A DNA stretch of 64,000 nucleotides. It comes from Sclerotinia nivalis (taxonomy: Eukaryota > Ascomycota > Leotiomycetes > Helotiales > Sclerotiniaceae). The notes beneath the pieces were generated by a model. It was not told where the DNA came from and searched no databases. It saw only the letters and a program-made list of their open reading frames with translations. The stretch is from assembly GCA_029531795.1 (NCBI GenBank), contig JAPEIS010000013.1, positions 930,001 to 994,000 of the forward strand. Reading direction: 5' to 3'. Made by a program: the position numbers and the translations under genes. This document shows positions 55,756 through 64,000 of this stretch, piece after piece (positions within the stretch are counted from its first letter, which is position 1; each line of letters starts with the position of its first letter).

Positions 55756-57312
55756 ATGAAAATCACCCCCTTCGTCCTCCTGAGTCTAAACTCACTTCTC
55801 CCCCTAACAAACGCATGGGGAACACTAGGTCATCAAACCGTAGCATATGTCGCTACGAACTTTGTAGCGGAAGGCACGAAAGATTATTTTCAGATGTTGT
55901 TGAGGAATACTACGGGGAGTTATTTAGCGGGTGTGGCGACGGTAAGGCTTTTGAGTTTTGAGTTTCGAGATCGATTATTGATGATTGATTTTTGGTTGGT
56001 TTATGCATCTGTATTCTGGATGAAGTCTTGAGAAGGAAATTCTAATTGGGAAAGTTTTGAAATGGGTACTTTACTAATATTTCTGGGATTCATATAGTGG
56101 GCGGACAGTTATAGGTTAATCGCAATATTGAGGCTCTCTCAAAGATCCTTTAGTGCTAAGATTGATGCAGGTATACGAAGGCCGGGAACCATACGGGGCC
56201 GTGGCATTTTATTGATGCGTTGGATGATGTGCCTAGGTGTGAGTATTTTCTTGGGGAGAGGGGTTCATGGGTTCAGGGACGGGAAGGGAGACGATGTGAC
56301 CCCTGGGCATCTAAGGAGTCATGCTGATGTTGAGGTATTGTCTAGCTTGCGGTGTTAAGTTTGCTAGGGATTGTGGGGAGGAGGGATGTGTAGTGGGAGC
56401 TATTTTGAATTTTGTGAGTAAGGGTTCCGGGTAGTTGCGGATGGTCATTGATATTATCTTCCATTGAAAGTGCTGTGGGTTGGTTGGGAATTTAGAGGTT
56501 TTGTCAATGTTCAAGGCTTGTTCACGTGAGAACTCAGGACGAGCAACCGCAATGGGATAATGGGAATATCTATGAGCTCAAGGAAGCGGGACGAAAATCG
56601 ACGCTAATCAAAAGATCAGACGAGTCAATTACTAGACCCAAACGTGGCGAGATATGATAAATATATCGCTGCAAAGGTACGAATATCTGAACTCATTTTG
56701 AGCATCACTAACTAACATACTTACAAATAGTTCATCGTCCACGTGAGTTTCCACCTTCAAATTATTCTGTATAAACTCACGAGAAATCTAGTTCGTCGGA
56801 GATATCCACCAACCTCTTCACGCCGAGAACATCGACATAGGAGGTAATACTATCAAAGTAACTTTCAACGGCAAAGCCACGAATCTCCATTCCTTGTGGG
56901 ATACTGCCATTCCCGAGGAACTCGTCGGAGGATACTCCATGGCCGATGCCCAAGAATGGGCAAACGTGCTAACAACAGCTATAAAAACCGGTATATATCA
57001 GTATCAAGCGAAGTCATGGCTTGAAGGTATGGATATAGGTGATCCATTGACCACAGCTCTCGGTTGGGCTAGGGATTCTAATGCGTTTATTTGTACGACG
57101 GTTATGCCGGATGGAGCAGAGGTGTTGCAGGGGAGGGAATTGAGTGGTGAATATTACGAGGGTTGTGTACCGGTTGTTCAACTGCAGGTTGCGAGGGCGG
57201 GATATAGGTAAGTTTTTCTGGGGATTGTCTCCGCGGATATAGTGCTGATTAGACTGCAAGGCTTGCGGCGTGGTTGGATATGATTGTTAGTGGTATTAAG
57301 ACGGAGCTGTAG
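55756..57312 (+). CDS. Secreted S1/P1-type zinc nuclease
   Basis: Eight exons: 55756-55941, 56098-56114, 56171-56238, 56346-56413, 56620-56676, 56731-56742 (12 nt), 56792-57207 and 57261-57312, in phase; 291 residues. The signal peptide MKITPFVLLSLNSLLPLTNA precedes the mature Trp. All nine zinc ligands of nuclease P1 can be placed: W and H in WGTLGH, D in WADSYR, H in TGPWHFID, H/D/H in FIVHFVGDIHQPLH, H and D in NLHSLWDT. A CGVKFARDCGEEGC block provides disulfide cysteines. These enzymes degrade single-stranded DNA and RNA and remove 3' phosphates outside the cell, for phosphate or nucleoside supply. The many small exons make naive gene models prone to call it broken, but the spliced frame is intact. 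Confidence 0.9.
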
Positions 57313-57815
57313 GTTGCTATCACTTATATTTTGTGATTCACGCATATTTTGGGAACGTCAAGGGTTTGAATCAGAGAGTTGGATATACATATTAGTAAAT
57401 GGAGATGATGAATTAAATCTATAATAAAAAAGTAGAACATGGATGTAGTGTTGCCAGAGTAATATGAATTTGAATTTTGACTTTGAATGGGTATGATGAT
57501 GAATGTGTCCCCTTAAACTCGGCTAAGGTTCTCTAAACCTCATATTCTCATCTCAGCTCATCTAGATAATAATGTGCTTAGGTTAATTGATATATGGATG
57601 GGTATATTCTTAATTTCTATACTGCTTGGATAAACTGCAATGGGTGGTATTCAAAATATCCAAATATATATCTCTCTCTCTGTCTCTCTCTCAAATCTCC
57701 CTTTTCCCAAATAGACATCTCGTCTAACTTACTCCCCTTTCATCATCGTCTATGCAAACCCTCATTGGTATCCCACGCAATCTCCACTCACACGCCGCCC
57801 TAAATTTACCACCTC
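57313..57815. other. Convergent 3' spacer
   Basis: 503 bases between the nuclease stop and the AFG1 stop, with a TCTC-type run at 57669-57692. Nothing else seen. Confidence 0.6.
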
Positions 57816-59680
57816 CTACATACTATCCTCCATCCTCTTACTTCTAACCTTCTGCCAACCCTCCTTCTCACTCTTTCCCCCATCTTTCTCTAATCCCATG
57901 CCCCTCTCCACCCATTGTTGACTTCCCATTTCACTCAATCGGCTCAACGCTCTGGCAAACGCAAATCTCTCTTCATCTCCACTAAATATGCTACTGTTCT
58001 TCAACATATTCATATTCATGCCCAAGTCATCCATCATCATTCTCATTGCATCATTAAGTTCCTCTCCTTCAGCCGCCTCCTCTTTCTGCCCCCTCTTATC
58101 CTCCGCATCTTTCTTCATGCTATCTTGAATTTCTTCTTTTGATAGAAAGAGTTGCGTTAATGGAACTGCAGTTGTTAGGACAAGTTTGGCGCGAGATTCA
58201 TAGACAGCGTCAATGAATGTGATAAAACGACGGGCGAGATCACGTTGTTGATGCGTCATTCCGGGGACATCAGTAACGATAAATGCATCGTAGCTTCTCA
58301 TCAATTCAATATAATCAGCTGCGCTGGTTGGCCTTCCGATTAATTCGTCAAATGCGAACATAGCGGCTTTGCCACTCACTTTTGGAACTTGAATTTCGCG
58401 ACCCCAGACACGTTGGGTTTCTGAATGAGGGGTGGATTGGTCGGGGTCGCCAAGAAAACGAAACCATTTTTCGGCATGAGTAGGCGCATGAGCGTCTAGA
58501 GGAGAGTGGTAAACACCGGAAGGGGGGCGGGGAATTTTTCGGTAGTCGGTGGGACTGTCCAAATTTATTACATGGAGTCGGGACTTGAGGAGGTTGATAC
58601 AGGGAATGAAGGACTCTCGTTGAATGCCGTTGCGGTAGAGATCATCCGGGTGACGATTAGAGGTTGTGACAAGGACGACCCCATGGGACATTAGAGATTC
58701 CAGAAGTCTATAGAAGATCAGAATAAAACCAGAACCTCTGCGAAGGGAGAGAGGGGAATACCTTCGAAGAATCATAGCATCAGCCACATCTGTACATTGA
58801 AACTCATCAAAACACAACACATTCCCTTGCTCCGCAATATCCGCTGCCACGAAAGGTACAGCATCAATATCATTTCCGAATTCCATTTTCATCTTATGTA
58901 ACCTCCTGTGAACATCCTGCATGAAATTATGGAAATGGATCCTCGTTTTCGATGCAACACTACTTGGCAGTGTCTCATAAAACATGTCCATCAACATGGT
59001 CTTCCCACTTCCTACATCGCCATATAGATACAGCCCCCGCGGAAGATTTTCTGGTATTTCCTTCAACGCCGATTCTTTGGGTTTGTTTCCAAAAATACGG
59101 CCAAACATGGAGGTTGGTGGGGGTTTGAGAGATTCGAGGGTAGGATGAACAATGGGGGGCGCATGGTAATATCGTAGCTCGTCGTGAAGATGTTGAAGAT
59201 TTTGTATAATGCCTAGAAGCATCTTTCGTCAGACTTTATTATGGGAAAGAAAGTATGGATGTATGTTGCTGACCTCTTTGATGCTCATCGTCCTTTAATT
59301 GTCCCGAAGCAACGCGCGCATTGTATTCTTTCATAGGTCCTCGATCGTCCAGATTTTCTGTAGGCGTTCTGGTAAGTATTTCACTCCGGTCTGGAAAAGT
59401 AGATGTATATACCATTTTGAACAATTGCGAAACCCCTCCTCTGTCCCGCAACGAAAGATGCGGGAAAAGCCAGTAAGCGTCTCGGTATTGTCGAGCCAGC
59501 AGTTGAAGTTGAGACTGAAATTCTAGGTCCCAATGCTATCGCAGAGATGTATCTCCTCCCGTTTTCTCTACTGAATTGACAACTATTTATATATGTCCCT
59601 TCCCATGGACTTTTGTATGTACTTCTATAGTTCGTTGATAAGTATCGGAAGGATCGCGCCGATGTGTTGCGGAATTTCAT
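57816..59680 (-). CDS. AFG1: AFG1-type mitochondrial AAA+ ATPase
   Basis: Proposed exons 59680-59434, 59390-59274, 59212-58762 and 58707-57816, in phase; 568 residues. Exon 1 encodes a basic Ser/Thr-rich presequence; its junction to exon 2 (43-nt intron) is the least certain. Intron 3 (58708-58761, 54 nt) contains no stop and could be read through. Conserved blocks: GPMKEYNARVASGQLKDDEHQ, LPRGLYLYGDVGSGKTMLMDMF (Walker A near residue 186), LCFDEFQCTDVADAMIL (Walker B near 259), GVVLVTTSNRHPDDLY and FIPCINLL. Afg1/LACE1 is a matrix-side inner-membrane ATPase that assists turnover of mitochondrially encoded cytochrome oxidase subunits. The C-terminus carries an acidic Met-rich insert (MRMMMDDLGMNMNML). 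The family is clear. Confidence 0.92.
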
Positions 59681-60305
59681 AATGACTTGTAAATTGCAAG
59701 ATGCCCGGTAATGACAAGAATAATCTATATGCGCATATTGTAAGAAAAGAATGGAAAAAGAGACAGGTAGCTCTTAGGTAGTATCTAGTGGTTTTTATAA
59801 ATTCTTAATTATAAAATCTATCCAAAGATATGTTCGCGGAATTACTACTGTGATTCTGATGATTATTGTGGGGGTCGTCGGAAGGAAAGGACCTCGGACA
59901 TGCGGGCAAAGGCCTGAAACACATAGACTCGGCTCTTAGACACGGCTTGACGGCTAGGCTATGAATAAAGAGGAACCGTTGCAATAGTCATGTCAATGTT
60001 AACAGTACTACGGGCCCTATTGATTCCACTTGACATAATTTAAAGTGAAGAGCTTATTGTTTATTGGCGAGTGTAACACTTTTTGTGAGGCAAATCGGAT
60101 ATCGTGGATGTGAAGATCACAAGTTTTTGATATATTCTAATATGATGGATCCATCATCTACTGATCTAAAAACCATGCAAAACCAAATAATATGTGAGGC
60201 ACAGGCCAAAGTGTTCTGAGAATTAATATGTGAAAAAAAGGTTAAAATGTGGCGGTGATGACCGGAGTCGAATGGGAGGTTATGAGAGTGAGTTTACCAA
60301 GGCAA
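59681..60305. other. AFG1 upstream region and 3' flank of R3H gene
   Basis: 625 bases, AT-rich. No repeats or genes recognised. Confidence 0.55.
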
Positions 60306-61465
60306 TCAAATCATTCCCCACAATGGGCGAGGAAGGTCTGATGCAAGACGAGAAATCTGTCCACCAGTACCCATTTCCTTTATAGCGACATATGCCTCGC
60401 GACGCGCAGGATCACCAACTGTGACAGACCGAGAAGTAAGACCGTAGTAACATGCAATGGAATGGACAAGCCAGCGTCTATAAAATTGTTAGAGGGAACT
60501 CTCAAATGATCAAGAAAATGGCATACCCGAAGCTTGCCCCCGTATCGTCAGCCAAAGAATCGAAGATGAGTTTCTCCCTCTGTAGCTCTTCCTCGACTAA
60601 ATTCCGTTGCTCATCACTCATTGTGCCATTTCTTCCAATGAACACAATCTCCTCATCCTCACTATCCATTTCCTCTTCCTTCATCCGTCCCAAGATTTTC
60701 TGCTTGCCCTCATATTCTTGAACAAATTTTCTGACCTCCTCCTCCAGATCTTGAAGAAGACTCTTCGCCCCCTTGCTCTTCTTGAGCTTCTGCCTTAAAT
60801 CCTGTGGAACACGACCTTTCTCCTCATGGCTGCTAGCCTTCTTTGCTTTATTCATTTTCTTTTCGGCGGCGATTTCCTCGGCTCGATGACGAACACCCGC
60901 ATCCCACAAAGGGGCCAGGTAGTACGGGACATGATGAACAGGGTAGGTCGGACGAACTTCCCAATCACTGGGGAGTGGGGGCTGGGCGTTTGGAACATGG
61001 AGGAGATGATCTGCGAGTGCAATCCTAATCAGCAATCGATGTCATTCGCACTCGGACTTTCCAATATCCGAGTATCGCGTTTATGATCAGGTATGCTATG
61101 ATGATTGAGACACGCTCGCCGGATACGTAGGTTTCCTTTCTTCACGTCACAGTTCATCAATCGCACTCACCATTCTCCCATCTTTGGCGTCTGCGACTGC
61201 CCTCTTTTCCCCTCAACAATGACTCTCTGTGTTTCTGGCTATCGCGTTTTAGAAGTTCCTTGCGAGGTTTGTAGACGGCAGGTCTTGACGGCGTCGTGTC
61301 TTTGAGAGACTCATCGTGCTCGAGAGGAATAGAAAGTGTAACTCCAGTGCCACGAGCAATGGGAGATACTTCAAGTGATTCTAAAGCAGAAACCGTCCAG
61401 GCTTCAATGTCCGGGCCTGCCGAAGCCTGCTGCGACGGTGGCGGAACTGATGAATAGATTGCCAT
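60306..61465 (-). CDS. R3H-domain protein with R3H-associated N-terminal domain
   Basis: Exons 61465-61171, 61010-60527 and 60477-60306, introns of 160 and 49 nt, in phase; 316 residues. The N-terminus MAIYSSVPPPSQQ..DIEAWTVSALESL and GVTLSIPL..KHRESLLRGKEGSRRRQRWEN form the R3H-associated domain of ascomycete proteins. The middle has DWEVRPTYPVHHVPYYLAPLWDAG followed by a charged Lys/Glu-rich coiled coil. The last exon supplies RWLVHSIACYYGLTSRSVTVGDPARREAYVAI, the R3H fold, which binds single-stranded nucleic acid. The acceptor of intron 1 was chosen to restore the WENDHLLHVP motif. The biological role is not known; RNA binding is a family-level inference. Confidence 0.87.
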
Positions 61466-62031
61466 CTCGATTGAAGATAAGGAATTGAGTCAATTAACAA
61501 ATTCGTTCGATAGAAATTCGCAAAGATTGTTACTGTGATGGAGTATGAAGATGACAGATAGCAGGATGAAGAAGCTATTATGGGAAGAACTACCTAAATA
61601 CCTAGGAGGTATGTAGGAGAGAGATGTGGATTGGTTGATAGGAAAGGAGTCATCGTATGGATAGCTGATAAGGCACGGCCGCACGGATAATTGACTCCGG
61701 ACCAATCAGGCATAAGGAGATTGAATCGTGCCATCATTGAAATTGGCTGAACTTGGGAACCGATAGAGTAGGTACGAAATATACGATGGGGGAACGGTAT
61801 TGATCAACTTCATTTCTTGATTCTTTTGAATAATTGAATTGAAACCACCTTTGAACGCCACACATCTCTCTTGCATAATCTAGATGCATGACACATGTGA
61901 AGCTTGCAGCCACGAAAATCCAATCCAATCCCGAGCACTTATGCATGCTTCTGAATTACCTTCTCAACACAAACAAAACGATATAACCACATCTAATAGC
62001 CAATAAACGGTTCTATGCTATAATAAAACAC
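61466..62031. other. R3H gene upstream region and 3' flank of LAP1
   Basis: 566 bases, no gene or repeat recognised beyond AT-rich sequence. Confidence 0.55.
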
Positions 62032-63302
62032 CTATAGTTCGGCAAATGCAAGCTCATAAACCAAACCAAGAGTCAAACGAGCATGTTGAAGCATATGGTC
62101 GAAGCTAAGGAAACGGATAATATCTTCAGTGGTGTGAATATGCTGATTGGAGTACTTAAAATCGCTCTCAATCACGAAAGCAGAAGGGTATCCGGCTTTT
62201 GAAGCAGACGCATGGTCACTGCAAGCATATGAACATTTTGTTTCCACAAAACCGATAGTACAATACTAAACTCTTATAAGCATAGAAACAGGACAGTATG
62301 ACTCGGATTCTTATGAGAAACTTACCTCGGTAACGATTTTCTTGATAAAATCTGTCAGATCGGGGTCGACGAAATCAGTGATGACTCCTACACTCTCAGG
62401 CTCCCCAGCATCCAAAGTCTTTTGCGTATATCCTGTCATGTCTTGTTGAAGCATAGCCTTGATGTCTCGGCCAGTTTTCTCGTATTCTGAGAAAATGGCT
62501 TGACTACCTAACAATCCACCTTCTTCAGCCGAGTACCAATGAAACTCAATAGTGTTCTCCCCCTTTCCTTTGATAATATCCTTGGATGTGAGTAATACGC
62601 GAAGGGCTTCGAGGATAGTCACAGTTCCACTTCCATCATCGTCTGCCCCGGGTGCAGATAGAATAGAAGGTAAGAAGAGGTTTATAGAGTCCTGATGTGC
62701 TCCTATCACAACGGTGGAATTCTTCTGTCCAGGAATTGTAGCAATAATGCTGTTTTGTCCCCATGGATGTTTGAAATGACGGGCATGAGCTCCGTATTTA
62801 TCGGCTCCAGCATCATTGATCAATGTTTGAACTTGCTCGAGAAGCCATTCAGATGATTGACGGCCATAGTCAGACTTGTAATATCTAGTGTGAAAACTGG
62901 TGAAGGTCTTGAGGTTCTCGTGCATGTTAGACTTGCTCAAGTCTTCGAGTAGAGGTTTGAGGTCTTTTTGGAGAGTAGGTTTCGATGGAAACTTCACCTT
63001 CACTGATGAAGTCCTGAGAGTTCCGAGTTCCGGAGTTTCTGTGATGTCCATGAAGTTCTGTCCGTTCTTCACAATATTAGCCAAAGCTTCTCTGTGTCGC
63101 ACATTATACATACTCTTCTTAATTCCCATTTCTCCTCTTCTGTAACCCACTGTTGTTTGCCAGGGGCGGTCTCGATGAGATAACGTTCATCATTCACAGC
63201 ATTAGAATTTAGGATGACCTGATCGGTTTCGTGTTGTTCAACAAATCTTGCAGATGCAAGAGATGCCGATAAAGCTAAGAGTGATAAGTTTGCGAACTTC
63301 AT
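62032..63302 (-). CDS. LAP1: Secreted leucine aminopeptidase 1 (M28E metallopeptidase)
   Basis: Exons 63302-63114, 63066-62326 and 62265-62032, introns of 47 and 60 nt, in phase; 387 residues, the usual size. [18 protein letters not shown] is the signal peptide, followed by a propeptide to about residue 85. The intron 1 acceptor was set at TGTGAAG, giving the family motif [11 protein letters not shown]. Catalytic domain: IGAHQDSIN (His ligand and Asp), PGADDDGSG (bridging Asp), [10 protein letters not shown] (catalytic Glu and ligand Glu), QQDMTGY (Asp ligand) and NQHIHTTED (His ligand). A Cys pair lies in [14 protein letters not shown]. The enzyme removes N-terminal residues, preferably leucine, from extracellular peptides. 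Confidence 0.95.
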
Positions 63303-64000
63303 GATGAATGTTGGGGATTCTTTGATTAATTCTAATTGTTAGATTTGGTGTCTATTGATAAGAGTACCGGTACCTGGCCGTGCTGTGCTTTGGTTGATAT
63401 GGTAATGTAATGTCAAGGATTAGGTATTAGCTTCCCCCATATCCGATAATCAATGCGGCTGGTGTCACGCTTTGAGATGATCAGCATCTTCGTCCCTAAA
63501 CTGTACAGACTACTTCCTTGCGGCTGTAGAGTCCTAAGTTCCATATATCGAAGGCCCGTATTGATTTCCAGTTTGTGTTAATTCAAGTCTTTTGGTAATT
63601 ATTGAGAGGACTTTTCAACATCAGTATAAATCAAAATCCCTGGAGTAAGCAAACTAGAAAGGCAAGTACGAAATATTGTACGATATGCTTCCGGGGAAGT
63701 AAGTGCATGTGAAGTAATTGCCTAGATAATTCTTTTCACGAAAGACGCCTACCTATTCGTCAGTTTGCCCCGGTGTGAGTCAATCGATGATCTCCCTCCA
63801 AACACCAAACACCAACCAGCCAACCAGCCTACTTGCGCCAGACATTGGCTCCGGATCCTTCCAAGTTGCGATCCATGTCAAGTCAGGTCAACCCAAAGAA
63901 ATCATATTTTCTTCCAGTACGTGAGGTCAGTAAGAATGATTTGGATGTACGGTATTGATAGGATGTCATCTTCACATACAGCCAAACCACCACACTTACC
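63303..64000. other. LAP1 upstream region to window edge
   Basis: 698 bases. A short CCAAACA/CCAACCAG repeat cluster is at 63797-63829. No further gene is recognisable before the right edge. Confidence 0.5.

Noticed and set aside
55942..56790. S1/P1 nuclease as a broken pseudogene
   Set aside because: Consistent splice sites restore every zinc ligand and the full frame, so frame breaks are introns.

Overview
This window looks like nuclear DNA of a filamentous ascomycete, probably a helotialean leotiomycete of the Botrytis/Sclerotinia type. The genes are eukaryotic and intron-bearing: most introns are 45-110 nt with GT..AG ends, and the spacers are AT-rich with microsatellites. The gene set is typical of Pezizomycotina: a hybrid histidine kinase, a NirA/NIT4-type Zn2Cys6 regulator, an XprF/HxkC-like hexokinase, secreted GH28, S1/P1 nuclease and M28 aminopeptidase. 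Placement to order or genus is inference from general resemblance. I see no rRNA, tRNA, CRISPR, transposon or virus-like segment.

Layout, left to right: the low-complexity 3' part of an unidentified gene (1-798); a mitochondrial PPR protein (minus); ERG8 phosphomevalonate kinase (plus); a six-exon hybrid histidine kinase (minus); a DUF7730-like protein with a myristoylation-type start (plus); a secreted GH28 pectinase in five exons (minus); an Alr4036-type FMN-binding oxidase-like protein (plus); a conserved acidic protein of unknown function (plus); an Arc1/EMAP-II tRNA-binding cofactor (minus); a NirA/NIT4-like regulator in eight exons (minus); a DHA1-type MFS transporter (minus); the DcpS scavenger decapping enzyme (plus), whose coding end overlaps that of a GILT-family protein (minus); an atypical hexokinase (plus); the splicing factor Cef1/Cdc5 (minus); a Thr/Cys-rich secreted protein (minus); mitochondrial RNA polymerase RPO41 (minus); ATP25 (plus); an S1/P1 nuclease in eight exons (plus); an AFG1-type mitochondrial ATPase (minus); an R3H-domain protein (minus); and leucine aminopeptidase 1 (minus).

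Functionally this is mostly housekeeping sequence with a few accessory genes. Four proteins serve mitochondrial gene expression or protein quality control (PPR protein, RPO41, ATP25, AFG1). RPO41 and ATP25 are divergently arranged over a 795-bp spacer that carries CCAAT boxes. RNA metabolism is covered by DcpS, Cef1, Arc1 and the R3H protein. Secreted or secretory-pathway functions are the pectinase, nuclease, aminopeptidase, GILT protein and the Thr/Cys-rich protein. Nutrient regulation is suggested by the NirA-like factor, which has a GATA palindrome in its promoter, and by the atypical hexokinase.

Exon structures were worked out by hand from splice signals, reading-frame phase and continuity of known motifs. 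Every multi-exon model given is in phase, but none is backed by transcript data. The most unusual observations are the 38-bp coding overlap of the dcpS and GILT genes; RPO41, where retention of the last intron would swap the catalytic C-terminal tail for a peroxisomal-type SKL ending; two stop-free in-frame introns (cef1, afg1); and very small exons that carry key residues of the S1/P1 nuclease and GILT proteins. I did not find a clearly new multi-gene system.
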